Source of the DNA: UBA8752 sp002172485
GTDB lineage: Bacteria; Bacteroidota; Bacteroidia; Flavobacteriales_D; Sanyastnellaceae
Direction of reading: 5' to 3'
DNA length: 64,000 bases
Assembly (NCBI GenBank): GCA_042089915.1
Contig: JBELJZ010000013.1
Coordinates: 1-64,000 of the forward strand
Positions 56,682 to 64,000 of this stretch are shown here, piece after piece. Under the pieces are notes generated by a model. It saw only the letters and a program-made list of their open reading frames with translations. It did not search any database and was not told the DNA's origin. Every line of letters starts with the position of its first letter. Positions within the stretch are counted from its first letter, which is position 1. Made by a program: the position numbers and the translations under genes.

Positions 56682-58334
56682 ATGACCAGCACGTTCTCGG
56701 CGCTTGACACCGCCATCTTCATCGGCTATGCCGTCCTCATCCTCGGCGTCGGCCTCTGGGTGTCCCGAGACAAGAAGGGCCACCAGAAAAACGCCGAGGA
56801 TTACTTCCTCGCCAGCAAGTCGCTTCCCTGGTGGGCGGTGGGCGCCTCCCTCATTGCGGCCAACATTTCCGCCGAGCAGTTCATCGGCATGTCCGGCTCC
56901 GGCTTCAAGATCGGCCTGGCCATCGCCTCCTACGAGTGGATGGCGGCGTTGACCCTGATCCTCGTTGGCAAGTACTTCCTGCCCATCTTCATCGAGAAGG
57001 GACTCTACACGATTCCCGAGTTCGTTGAAAAGCGCTACTCGACTGAGCTCAAGACAATTTTGGCGGTCTTCTGGATCTCGCTTTACGTCTTTGTCAACCT
57101 CGCCTCTGTGCTGTACCTCGGCTCGCTCGCGCTGGAGACCATCATGGGCATCCCGATGGTGTATGGGGTGCTCGGTCTGGCGGCCTTCGCGGCGGCCTAT
57201 TCGCTGTACGGCGGGCTGTCGGCTGTGTCTTGGACGGACGTGATCCAGGTGGTTTTCCTGGTTTTGGGCGGCCTCGTCACGACCTACCTCGCGCTGGATG
57301 CGGTGTCCGGTGGAGGTGGCATGTGGGCGGGCTTTCGCATGATCTACGAGGCGGCGCCCGACAAATTCGCCATGATCCTCGACAAGGGGCATCCGGAGTA
57401 CATGAACCTGCCTGGCATCGGCGTCCTCGTCGGCGGCATGTGGGTGGCCAATGTTTACTACTGGGGCTTCAACCAGTACATCATCCAGCGGACGCTGGCT
57501 GCCAAATCGCTCAAGGAAAGCCAGCGCGGCATCCTCTTTGCCGCCGGCCTGAAGCTCATCCTGCCTTTGATCGTCGTCATTCCCGGCATCGCCGCTTACG
57601 TCATGACGCAGGACGCAGGCGTCATGGCGGGCCTCGGGGAGGCTGCGGCCAACAAGCCGCCCACAGGTACCAACCCCGATTACGCCTACCCGTGGCTGCT
57701 GCAGTTCCTGCCGACGGGCCTCAAGGGCCTCGCCTTCGCGGCGCTCGCAGCGGCCATCGTGTCTTCGCTCGCATCCATGCTCAACAGTACATCGACCATC
57801 TTCACGATGGACATTTTCAAGGCGCACATCCAGCCGCAGGCGGATGACCGCGCCACGGTGCGGATGGGCCGGATTTCGGCTGCCGTCGCCCTGGCCATCG
57901 CCTGTATCATGGCGCCTTTGCTCGGCGGCATCGACCAGGCCTTCCAATTCATCCAGGAGTACACGGGTGTGGTCAGTCCGGGCATCCTCGCAGTGTTCCT
58001 CCTCGGCCTGTTTTGGAAGAAGACGACCAACCGCGGCGCCATTGTTGGGGCGCTGGCGTCCATTCCGATCGCGATGTACTTCAAGGTCGCGCCCAAGGGG
58101 TGGTCGGAGAGCGCGCTGTTTGTGGACTTGCCGTTCCTGGATCAGATGGGCCTGACGTCGCTGCTGACCATGCTTGTCATCGCGGTGGTGAGCCGCGCCG
58201 AAGGCAAGGGTGCCGACGACCCGAAGGGCATCACGATTTCGAAGCGCACGTTTGCCACTGAGCCGATGTACAATGTCGGCGCGTTCGCCGTGCTCACTGT
58301 CCTCGCGTTCCTATACGCCTTCTTCTGGGGGTGA
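56682..58334 (+). CDS. Sodium:solute symporter (SSS/SGLT family)
   Basis: Transporter of 550 residues with about 14 transmembrane helices. Family features include WWAVGASLIAANISAEQFIG near residue 48 (the SSS signature region) and ALAAAIVSSLASMLNS in TM8-9, which holds the sodium site. SGLT-like members move sugars, others amino acids or acetate; the substrate is not predictable. The start MTSTFS at 56682 follows a promoter-like sequence. It ends convergent with the DUF1853 gene, 21 bases apart. Confidence 0.92.
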   Translation: MTSTFSALDTAIFIGYAVLILGVGLWVSRDKKGHQKNAEDYFLASKSLPWWAVGASLIAANISAEQFIGMSGSGFKIGLAIASYEWMAALTLILVGKYFLPIFIEKGLYTIPEFVEKRYSTELKTILAVFWISLYVFVNLASVLYLGSLALETIMGIPMVYGVLGLAAFAAAYSLYGGLSAVSWTDVIQVVFLVLGGLVTTYLALDAVSGGGGMWAGFRMIYEAAPDKFAMILDKGHPEYMNLPGIGVLVGGMWVANVYYWGFNQYIIQRTLAAKSLKESQRGILFAAGLKLILPLIVVIPGIAAYVMTQDAGVMAGLGEAAANKPPTGTNPDYAYPWLLQFLPTGLKGLAFAALAAAIVSSLASMLNSTSTIFTMDIFKAHIQPQADDRATVRMGRISAAVALAIACIMAPLLGGIDQAFQFIQEYTGVVSPGILAVFLLGLFWKKTTNRGAIVGALASIPIAMYFKVAPKGWSESALFVDLPFLDQMGLTSLLTMLVIAVVSRAEGKGADDPKGITISKRTFATEPMYNVGAFAVLTVLAFLYAFFWG

Positions 58335-58355
58335 GTCCGAGGCCAACCGGTGCGG

Positions 58356-59330
58356 TCAGCGCCGGATGTCCGGCCAGTCGGGGTGGACGACAAAGCCGCG
58401 GGAGAGCTCTTCCCAGCCGCCGTCGCCCTCGATGACGACCGCGCACATGAGGGCGCGCCGCGTGCGCCGGAAGTGGTCCCCGAGCATCGTGTCCAGCTGG
58501 CTCCAATGGAGGGGCGGATCCCCGGCGACGGGGTGGAATCGCCCGAGCCAGCGCCCTTTGGGGAGCGGCAGGATGCGGACGTGGTCGCTGCCCATGACCT
58601 CGAAGGCTTCGTCGGGCCGGCACCACCATCCAGCGTTGTAGCCGGGGTGCGCCCACCGGGGCGCTTTGTGCCGGTGCAGCCGGCTGTGGTGATGGAAAAA
58701 CCACCCTTTCATGAGGAGGGCCGGTTCCGGAGTGGAGATTCGGTGCTCAGCGAGGTAGGCCTTGGCAGGGGGCAATGTGCATGCCGCCAACTGGTCCACC
58801 AGCTTGTCCATTTTGGTGCGCAGCGTGTCGTGACGGCCTGAGGGTCCAATCCAATTCTCCCACCCCGATCCGTCCTCCGCGGCGAGGTAGAATTTGCTGG
58901 CCACTTCCATGTGCAACGTGCGCCCGCGGCGCAGGTCGTCGACCAGAAAGTCCAGCTCTCCAATGGTCTGTCGGTCTTGATGGAGTTGGACACCGTGTGC
59001 GCGCAACCGGAAGTGGGGGGAGGCGTCGAGCCAGGTGGCAATGAGGGCCTCAAAATGCTTTCCCAGCAATTGGTTCTGGGCGTCCAACGTGGTGGGAGGC
59101 AAGGGGGACTTCCCCATGACGAGCTGTGCAGCCCAATCATCAAAGAGCGGCAGGTCGGCTTCCATGGCGTCGGCGAACCATGTGTCGTCCAGCACTTGGT
59201 ACCCGAGGTCGGGATGGCGCGCCATCAACGGGGCGGACCCAACGGCCCACCGGAGCCGCATGAGCGCCGCCAGGGCATCGGGTTGGTTGGCCAAAGGGCC
59301 ACGCCATCGTTCGAGCCAAGGGTCTTGCAC
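58356..59330 (-). CDS. DUF1853-family protein (PD-(D/E)XK-like)
   Basis: Protein of 324 residues, GTG start. The DUF1853 core GELDFLV (124-130) and MEVASKFYL (141-149) fits a PD-(D/E)XK nuclease-type site (Glu125, Asp127, Glu142, Lys146). Members are uncharacterised. Tryptophan- and histidine-rich segments (GWFFHHHSRLHRHK) follow. It is divergent from the small gene at 59363. Confidence 0.82.
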   Translation of the reverse strand: MQDPWLERWRGPLANQPDALAALMRLRWAVGSAPLMARHPDLGYQVLDDTWFADAMEADLPLFDDWAAQLVMGKSPLPPTTLDAQNQLLGKHFEALIATWLDASPHFRLRAHGVQLHQDRQTIGELDFLVDDLRRGRTLHMEVASKFYLAAEDGSGWENWIGPSGRHDTLRTKMDKLVDQLAACTLPPAKAYLAEHRISTPEPALLMKGWFFHHHSRLHRHKAPRWAHPGYNAGWWCRPDEAFEVMGSDHVRILPLPKGRWLGRFHPVAGDPPLHWSQLDTMLGDHFRRTRRALMCAVVIEGDGGWEELSRGFVVHPDWPDIRR

Positions 59331-59362
59331 GTTGCGAAATTCTACCTTCGCGGTCGAATCCC

Positions 59363-59611
59363 ATGCGGACTGTTGCCCAAATCCCCCACCGCGCCATGCG
59401 GATCATCGTTCAGGAATGGAACGAGAAGTACCACCTCCAGTACGTCTGGGGCCCGCTCGAGCAGACCTATCGGCTTCCCGTGGAGGGCAGCGGAGGGCTG
59501 GAGGCGGTGAAGGCATTCGGGGAGCGCCTCATCCCTGAGGTCCAGAAGGTGTTCCTTCAAATGAAGGAGGCCCGGGCGACCGCGTTGAACCCCGATTCCG
59601 CTGCCGAATGA
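59363..59611 (+). CDS. Small uncharacterised protein
   Basis: Protein of 82 residues (71 if it starts at 59396, MRIIVQEW). No signal or membrane segment; an N-terminal beta-like and C-terminal helical pattern. A promoter-like TACCTTCG (59343-59350) ends 12 bases before ATG 59363. The stop overlaps the DUF4924 gene as ATGA, so the gene is probably real. Not recognised. Confidence 0.65.
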   Translation: MRTVAQIPHRAMRIIVQEWNEKYHLQYVWGPLEQTYRLPVEGSGGLEAVKAFGERLIPEVQKVFLQMKEARATALNPDSAAE

Positions 59612-60141
59612 GCCAGACGACCGCCGCCCAGAAGCGCGACCAGCATGTGGTCGAATACCTGCTCTACGAATGGCAGATGGAGGACCTCGTTCGCGCGGTG
59701 GAATTCGATCTGGGCGCCTTGCGCCTGCACCTGTCGTCCGCTTACGAGGGCGACCGCCTCGATGCAGAGTTGACGTGGTTTGCCGACCTGATGCGGGACC
59801 TCAAACGCGAAAAGAAGCTCGGGTCGGGCCACCGGATGGCGCTGGATGAGCTCATGGTCGAATTGACCTATCTGCACCGGACCCTGCTCGACGTCCTGCA
59901 GGACAAGGCATACAAGGAGGTCGTGGATGCAGCGCAGCCCCACCTCGCGGCCATGGAGGCCCGGGGTGAGGCTGGAAAGTCGGAGGTGGAATCGATGCTG
60001 ATTGCCCTGTATGGATGGCTTGTGCTGCGGATGTCCGGCAAATCGGTCACGCCGGGGACGCAAGAGTCGCTGGACTTGATCCGAGATTGGGCCAACCTCC
60101 TGGCGGCCAAGTACATCCAGATGCGCGCTGGCGCACTTTGA
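59608..60141 (+). CDS. DUF4924-family protein
   Basis: All-helical protein of 177 residues without signal or membrane span, matching the DUF4924 family of Bacteroidota (EYLLYEWQMEDLVRA near the start, WANLLAAKYIQMRAG at the end). Function unknown. It overlaps the small upstream gene by ATGA. The convergent gene at 60146 begins its stop 4 bases later. Confidence 0.78.
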   Translation: MSQTTAAQKRDQHVVEYLLYEWQMEDLVRAVEFDLGALRLHLSSAYEGDRLDAELTWFADLMRDLKREKKLGSGHRMALDELMVELTYLHRTLLDVLQDKAYKEVVDAAQPHLAAMEARGEAGKSEVESMLIALYGWLVLRMSGKSVTPGTQESLDLIRDWANLLAAKYIQMRAGAL

Positions 60142-60145
60142 GTGC

Positions 60146-60592
60146 TCAGCTGGCGCGCTTGCGGCGGCCTTTGCTGAGGCTGTCCTGCAGGCGGCGTTCG
60201 GCACGTGCGCGCTTGGGGTGGGTCATGCATTGCACCCGTTCAGCCAAGCGAAGTGTGTGGACGAACCGGGCAAAGGCATCCACCCATGTGCCCTGATCGG
60301 TGTTTTCTGGAATCCAACGAACAGAGCGCCCGGTGTCGAGCAGGTTGGACAGCATGGCTGGGTCAGGCTTTGGATGCACGAGGAAGACGGAGCGCGAGTC
60401 CAGGATGGCCTGTTCGACGTTGGCCGTGATCAAAATTTCTGTGGGCGCCCCCTCCAGGCCGGACCAGACTTCTTCGAGTTGGACGTGGAGGGCGGGCAGG
60501 ACGGAGTCGAGTCCTTCGAACAATTCCGGCAACGCAGCCAGGGCATTCGGAAGGATCTCAATGCGGAAAGTGGGTGAAGTCAACACCATCAT
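60146..60592 (-). CDS. Uncharacterised protein
   Basis: Protein of 148 residues starting MMVLTS. The first half has alternating hydrophobic beta and helix segments, the end is Lys/Arg-rich (SLSKGRRKRAS). No family is recognised. The 134-base gap to the divergent ThiF-like gene shows no clear promoter box on this strand. Confidence 0.6.
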   Translation of the reverse strand: MMVLTSPTFRIEILPNALAALPELFEGLDSVLPALHVQLEEVWSGLEGAPTEILITANVEQAILDSRSVFLVHPKPDPAMLSNLLDTGRSVRWIPENTDQGTWVDAFARFVHTLRLAERVQCMTHPKRARAERRLQDSLSKGRRKRAS

Positions 60593-60726
60593 GTTGTCCC
60601 TTACGGGCGGAATTCGAAAAGGTTTCGCGACCTGAATGGGGGTGCGGCTGCTCGATTCACGTTGTGAAGTGAACAACGGTGTTCGGGCGGTGTCGGGAGC
60701 CGGTATGTGGACAAGAAATTCAAGGG

Positions 60727-61803
60727 ATGGCTTTGTCCGCTTTCCAGACGCAGCGATTTGTGCTTTCCAATGCTCAGGATTTGGCGGCTTGGCGTGCGTT
60801 TGCGGCCAAAGAGGATGCGTCGTTGGACGCGTCACGGATGTCCGGGCAGTGGCACGAGTGGATGCGGTGTGAGGACCCGGCGAGGGAGAAGGCCCTGACC
60901 GAGGCAGAGGTGGAGGCCGCGTTTGAGGCCCGTCAGGCGGCCACCGAGACGGGTCGATACGGGACGGTGGTCTGGTATTCTTGGCGGAAACAGGCCTTGC
61001 TGCTCCTGGAGGAGGCGGAATTCGTGGCCGTTCGCACCAACCGCAACCAACTGAAAATTCGCGCGGAAGAACAAGCGCAGCTCGCAGGCAAGGCCGTGGG
61101 CATTGTCGGATTGTCCGTCGGTCGGAGCATGGCCCTCGCATTGGCCATGGAGCGCATCGTGGGCACACTGCATATCGCCGATGACGACACCATCGAGTTG
61201 TCCAACCTGAATCGGATGTCGTGTAGCCTGTTCGAATTGGGGACGGAGAAGTGGTGTTCGACCGCCCGCGCCATTGCGGAGGTGGATCCCTACATCGAGG
61301 TGAAGGTCTGGCCCCGCGGTTTCCGGGCTGAGGACATGGCCGATTTCATGGACGAGGTCGATTTGATTGTCGATGCATGTGATGCCCCGGCCGCCAAGGC
61401 CCTCCTCAGATTGGGTGCCCGTGACCGGCGCTTGCCATTGCTCATGGAGACCAACGATCGGGGCCTCATCGACGTGGAGCGATACGACTTCGAGGACACC
61501 CGCGACTTCTTGCACGGCCGTGTGACCGCGGAACAACTCACCGAACTCGCGCAGGGTGGCACCTGGACCCGCGAATGGCTCGATGCCTTCGTGGATTTGT
61601 CCACCATCAGCCCGCGCGCCATGGACAGCCTCGCCGAAGTTGGAACAACCTTGGCGGGATGGCCCCAATTGCACAGCGACGTGGCCCTGGGTGCCGGGGC
61701 CGCCGCCGCCATCATTCGCCGCATTCTCCTCGGAGAGGCTGTGGCAGACCAACGCATCCGAATCGACTTGCATGAGCAGCTCTCTGTCACACATCCCGCG
61801 TGA
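60727..61803 (+). CDS. ThiF/E1-like adenylyltransferase-family protein
   Basis: Protein of 358 residues. After about 115 residues of helical N-terminus comes a Rossmann E1-type domain: nucleotide loop GLSVG (128-132, diverged from GxGxxG) and the adenylation block DDDTIELSNLNR (152-163). No catalytic cysteine or zinc cysteines are seen. It resembles the E1-like part of Rv1355c-type proteins, but a nitroreductase half is not present. The 3' end overlaps the next gene by 32 bases, so translation is coupled. Confidence 0.75.
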   Translation: MALSAFQTQRFVLSNAQDLAAWRAFAAKEDASLDASRMSGQWHEWMRCEDPAREKALTEAEVEAAFEARQAATETGRYGTVVWYSWRKQALLLLEEAEFVAVRTNRNQLKIRAEEQAQLAGKAVGIVGLSVGRSMALALAMERIVGTLHIADDDTIELSNLNRMSCSLFELGTEKWCSTARAIAEVDPYIEVKVWPRGFRAEDMADFMDEVDLIVDACDAPAAKALLRLGARDRRLPLLMETNDRGLIDVERYDFEDTRDFLHGRVTAEQLTELAQGGTWTREWLDAFVDLSTISPRAMDSLAEVGTTLAGWPQLHSDVALGAGAAAAIIRRILLGEAVADQRIRIDLHEQLSVTHPA

Positions 61804-62518
61804 GTGCGTGGAGGTCGCCCGCGGTCTGCGGGAAGTGACGCTCCACGTCTTTCGCTCTTCGGACGATCCCCATTTGTCCGCCCGGTTTTCGGAAGGTCAC
61901 CAAGCGATGTTGCGCGCCGCGGGCATCCACAAGCTCACTTCATTCAATTCCGATTGGATGGGGGATCCGAATACGGTGCTGTTCCTGCTCAAGTGTGAGG
62001 ATGACCAGACCCTGCTCAGCGGCATGCGTTTGCAGCGCCGAACCACAGCGGGCAGCCTGCCTTTGGAACGCGCCATTGCAGCGCGCCACCCTGAGGTCAC
62101 GGCCTACCTCGATGAGCGACAGGCGGAAGGGTGCGGCGAGTTTTGTGCCTTGTGGAGCCGGCGGGAAACTGCAGTGGCGGGGGTCGGCATGATGCCGATG
62201 TCGTGCGTGGGCCTGGGTTTGATGCCCCAGTTGGACATCCGCCATGGCTTTGCCTTCATGGGCACCAACATGCGTCCGATCCAGCGGGAGTTGGGCTTCA
62301 CCATTTTGGACGACCTCGGTGAGGAGGGGCAGTTCGATTATCCGGCACCGCCCATCCGTTCGGAAATCGGCCATTTCTGCCATCCGGAAAGCCTCGAGAA
62401 TGCCGCGGAGGATGTGGGTCAAATGGCCCGCCGGGCCGCTGAGGAACCCAGCCATGTTCACCCGGTGGACGGCCGGTTCCACCGCATCGCCTACCGCGTC
62501 GAGAATCACCTCGCATGA
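61772..62518 (+). CDS. GNAT-like acyltransferase (possible signal synthase)
   Basis: Protein of 248 residues. Features resemble GNAT-fold acyl transferases of the autoinducer-synthase/FeeM type: FNSDWMGDPNTVLFLLKCEDD then GMRLQRRTT (about 58-92) and a GEFCALWSRR block (122-131). The substrate-site set of LuxI is not fully conserved, so the assignment is low-confidence. It starts inside the ThiF-like gene and overlaps the kinase gene by ATGA (62515-62518), placing all three in one translational unit. Confidence 0.55.
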   Translation: MSSSLSHIPRECVEVARGLREVTLHVFRSSDDPHLSARFSEGHQAMLRAAGIHKLTSFNSDWMGDPNTVLFLLKCEDDQTLLSGMRLQRRTTAGSLPLERAIAARHPEVTAYLDERQAEGCGEFCALWSRRETAVAGVGMMPMSCVGLGLMPQLDIRHGFAFMGTNMRPIQRELGFTILDDLGEEGQFDYPAPPIRSEIGHFCHPESLENAAEDVGQMARRAAEEPSHVHPVDGRFHRIAYRVENHLA

Positions 62519-64000
62519 GTCCAGGACGCCCGCCATATGGTCGGGTGCGCGGGCAAATCTTGCTCTGGATCACCTTCGCTGCCGGCTTGGTCGGGTGCAT
62601 GGATCCTGCCGTCAGAACGGTGGACGCCTTGCAGTTGGACGTTCTTCGGGACCCAGGTGGACAGTGGGCTGCGGAAGATGTGGTGTTCCATTTGGATAAA
62701 CTGGAGTCCTTGGACACGGAGCGCCCCAACCTCGGGTCCACCCACGACGCATTCTGGGTTCGGGTCAAAGGTTGGCAAGGCGCTCCGCGGCAAGCCCGAA
62801 TTACGCTGGAGAATGCCACGCTCGACAGCATTGAAGCGGTCATCCTCGACGGTGGGCGTGTGTTGGGAAAGCAGCGTTCCGGGGCAGCCTATGGACGGCG
62901 GGAAGGATTGATTCCGTCGTTCAACCTGCCGTTGAATGAGCAGCATGCGCTGTGGTTCCGGGTGCGCAGCACCAAGCCGCTGGTGCTGCCATTTTCCTTG
63001 ACGAGGCTGGATGAGGTCAATCGGGTCAGAGAGCAGCGGGACTTGGCTGCGGCCCTGTATACCGGCATCGTGATTGCCATTTTGGTGTACAACATCTTCC
63101 TCGCTTTCAGCACAGGGCAGTCCGCCTATTTCAGTTACACCTTGGTGGTGGTGACCGTGGGGCTTGTCCAGTGGGGGTTCAATGGGTACGACCGGCTGCT
63201 TTGGGGCCACATTCCTTGGATGGCGCGCAATGGGCTGACCGTCAGTGGTGCAGCGTCCGGGCTGGCTGCTTTGGTGTTTGCGCGCGACTTCCTGGAGGTC
63301 CGCCGGTACACGCCGAAGTGGAACCGGTTGATTCAGGTCTTGCTGGGCGTTTACGGATTGGCCTTGGCCGCAGCCGTGGTGGGACGGCCCATTCTCGCAT
63401 ACAACCTCGTCAATCTGGGGGCTTTGTCCGCGCCGGCGATGCTGATCATGTCGTTGGTGAGTTGGCGGCGGGGCAACTCGACGGCCCTGTGGTTCTTCGT
63501 CGCGTGGGGCATCTTCATCGCGGCGGTGACGGCACAGGCCCTGCGGGATTTCGGCGTGTTGCCCAACACCTCCACGACGGCGTTGTTCTTGCCGTTGGGC
63601 ACGGTGTTCCAAATGCTGCTGCTCAGCTTCGCGCTCGGCGACCGGATCAATTTGCTGAAGCGTTCGAGCGACATGGCCAACGCGAAGGCCCTCGCGGCTT
63701 CGCTGGAGAATGAGCGCATTGTCAAGGAGCAGAATGCCGAACTGGAAGAGCGTGTGCGCCGCCGGACGGAAGACCTCGCTTCTGCGAATTCGGACTTGTC
63801 CAAGACGCTGGAAGAACTGCAGGGGGCGCAAGATCAATTGATCCAAACGGAAAAGCTGGCGTCGCTCGGTCAGATGACGGCGGGCATCGCCCACGAGCTC
63901 AACAACCCCATCAATTACGTGCAGAGCAATGCGACCTCGCTGCGTCGCGACCTCGAGGAGTTGATCGAGATCGTCGACGCTTTTTCCGATGCGTCGGCAG
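62515..64000 (+). CDS. 7TMR-DISM sensor histidine kinase, 3' end beyond window
   Basis: The first 495 codons, in frame to the window edge. A signal or anchor (about 15-28, possible lipobox LVGC) is followed by an extracytoplasmic 7TMR-DISMED2-like beta domain (about 40-165). Seven hydrophobic helices follow (about 178-378), then a coiled coil (about 385-450). The phospho-acceptor H-box is GIAHELNNPINYV (His460). 7TMR-DISM proteins sense small extracellular ligands. The ATPase domain lies past 64000. The start overlaps the acyltransferase stop. Confidence 0.88.
   Translation, partial: MSPGRPPYGRVRGQILLWITFAAGLVGCMDPAVRTVDALQLDVLRDPGGQWAAEDVVFHLDKLESLDTERPNLGSTHDAFWVRVKGWQGAPRQARITLENATLDSIEAVILDGGRVLGKQRSGAAYGRREGLIPSFNLPLNEQHALWFRVRSTKPLVLPFSLTRLDEVNRVREQRDLAAALYTGIVIAILVYNIFLAFSTGQSAYFSYTLVVVTVGLVQWGFNGYDRLLWGHIPWMARNGLTVSGAASGLAALVFARDFLEVRRYTPKWNRLIQVLLGVYGLALAAAVVGRPILAYNLVNLGALSAPAMLIMSLVSWRRGNSTALWFFVAWGIFIAAVTAQALRDFGVLPNTSTTALFLPLGTVFQMLLLSFALGDRINLLKRSSDMANAKALAASLENERIVKEQNAELEERVRRRTEDLASANSDLSKTLEELQGAQDQLIQTEKLASLGQMTAGIAHELNNPINYVQSNATSLRRDLEELIEIVDAFSDASA

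Overview
The window is a G+C-rich chromosome segment of a member of the Bacteroidota, most likely a Flavobacteriales-type marine or freshwater lineage. Evidence: the gliding/type IX secretion (T9SS) core gldK-gldL-gldM-gldN with a PorP/SprF protein, plus gldB, gldC and a gldA-type ATPase; a cargo protein with a T9SS C-terminal sorting domain; a bacterial GGGP synthase; a thiamin-riboswitch-controlled TonB receptor; promoter-like boxes of the Bacteroidota form TAnnTTTG; and almost no Shine-Dalgarno sequences. The window is nearly all genes, with no gap much above 300 bases. I see no tRNA, rRNA, insertion sequence, prophage or CRISPR array.

Layout. 1-4.2 kb (minus): division and cell-wall cluster mraZ-rsmH-ftsL-ftsI-murE, each gene pair sharing ATGA, behind 10-bp-phased MraZ-box repeats. 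4.4-9.1 kb: hydrolase, engB, the gldBC pair, a PorT-like barrel and nadE. 9.1-15.0 kb (minus): a large Asp-box secreted protein, a MazG-type hydrolase, dtd, a HEALH membrane protein and a DUF389 protein. 15.1-21.2 kb (plus): purL, a stand-alone PASTA membrane protein, a T9SS cargo protein and an RluD-type pseudouridine synthase. 21.2-33.0 kb (minus): topA, an arginase-fold protein lacking metal ligands, porP/sprF, gldKLMN, a strong terminator, and an ABC-F ATPase.

33.2-40.1 kb (plus): miaB, a sigma-54-type AAA+ activator without sensory domain, lptE, an unknown Ala/Glu-rich protein, secG, groES, groEL. The groES upstream region carries a sigma-54-like promoter and a TGTCA/TGACA inverted repeat. 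40.2-46.9 kb: gldA-type ATPase, rsgA, cysQ, a TPP riboswitch with its TonB receptor, GGGP synthase and a hydrolase. 47.0-58.3 kb: carB, a small DUF4834-like protein, a YfhO-type membrane protein, a FemAB/GNAT-like enzyme, a CarboxypepD_reg/beta-barrel receptor and a sodium:solute symporter. 58.4-64.0 kb: DUF1853 and DUF4924 genes, two small unknowns, and a tightly coupled trio: E1/ThiF-like enzyme, GNAT-like acyltransferase and 7TMR-DISM histidine kinase (cut by the window end).

The best candidates for something undescribed are (i) the ThiF-acyltransferase-7TM kinase trio, which looks like a make-and-sense signalling cassette, (ii) a chaperonin operon apparently under sigma-54 control with a stand-alone activator encoded a few genes upstream, (iii) a conserved-position arginase pseudoenzyme between topA and the T9SS core, and (iv) a recurrent arrangement in which the -7 promoter box lies only 4-13 bases before the start codon, implying leaderless or near-leaderless mRNAs.
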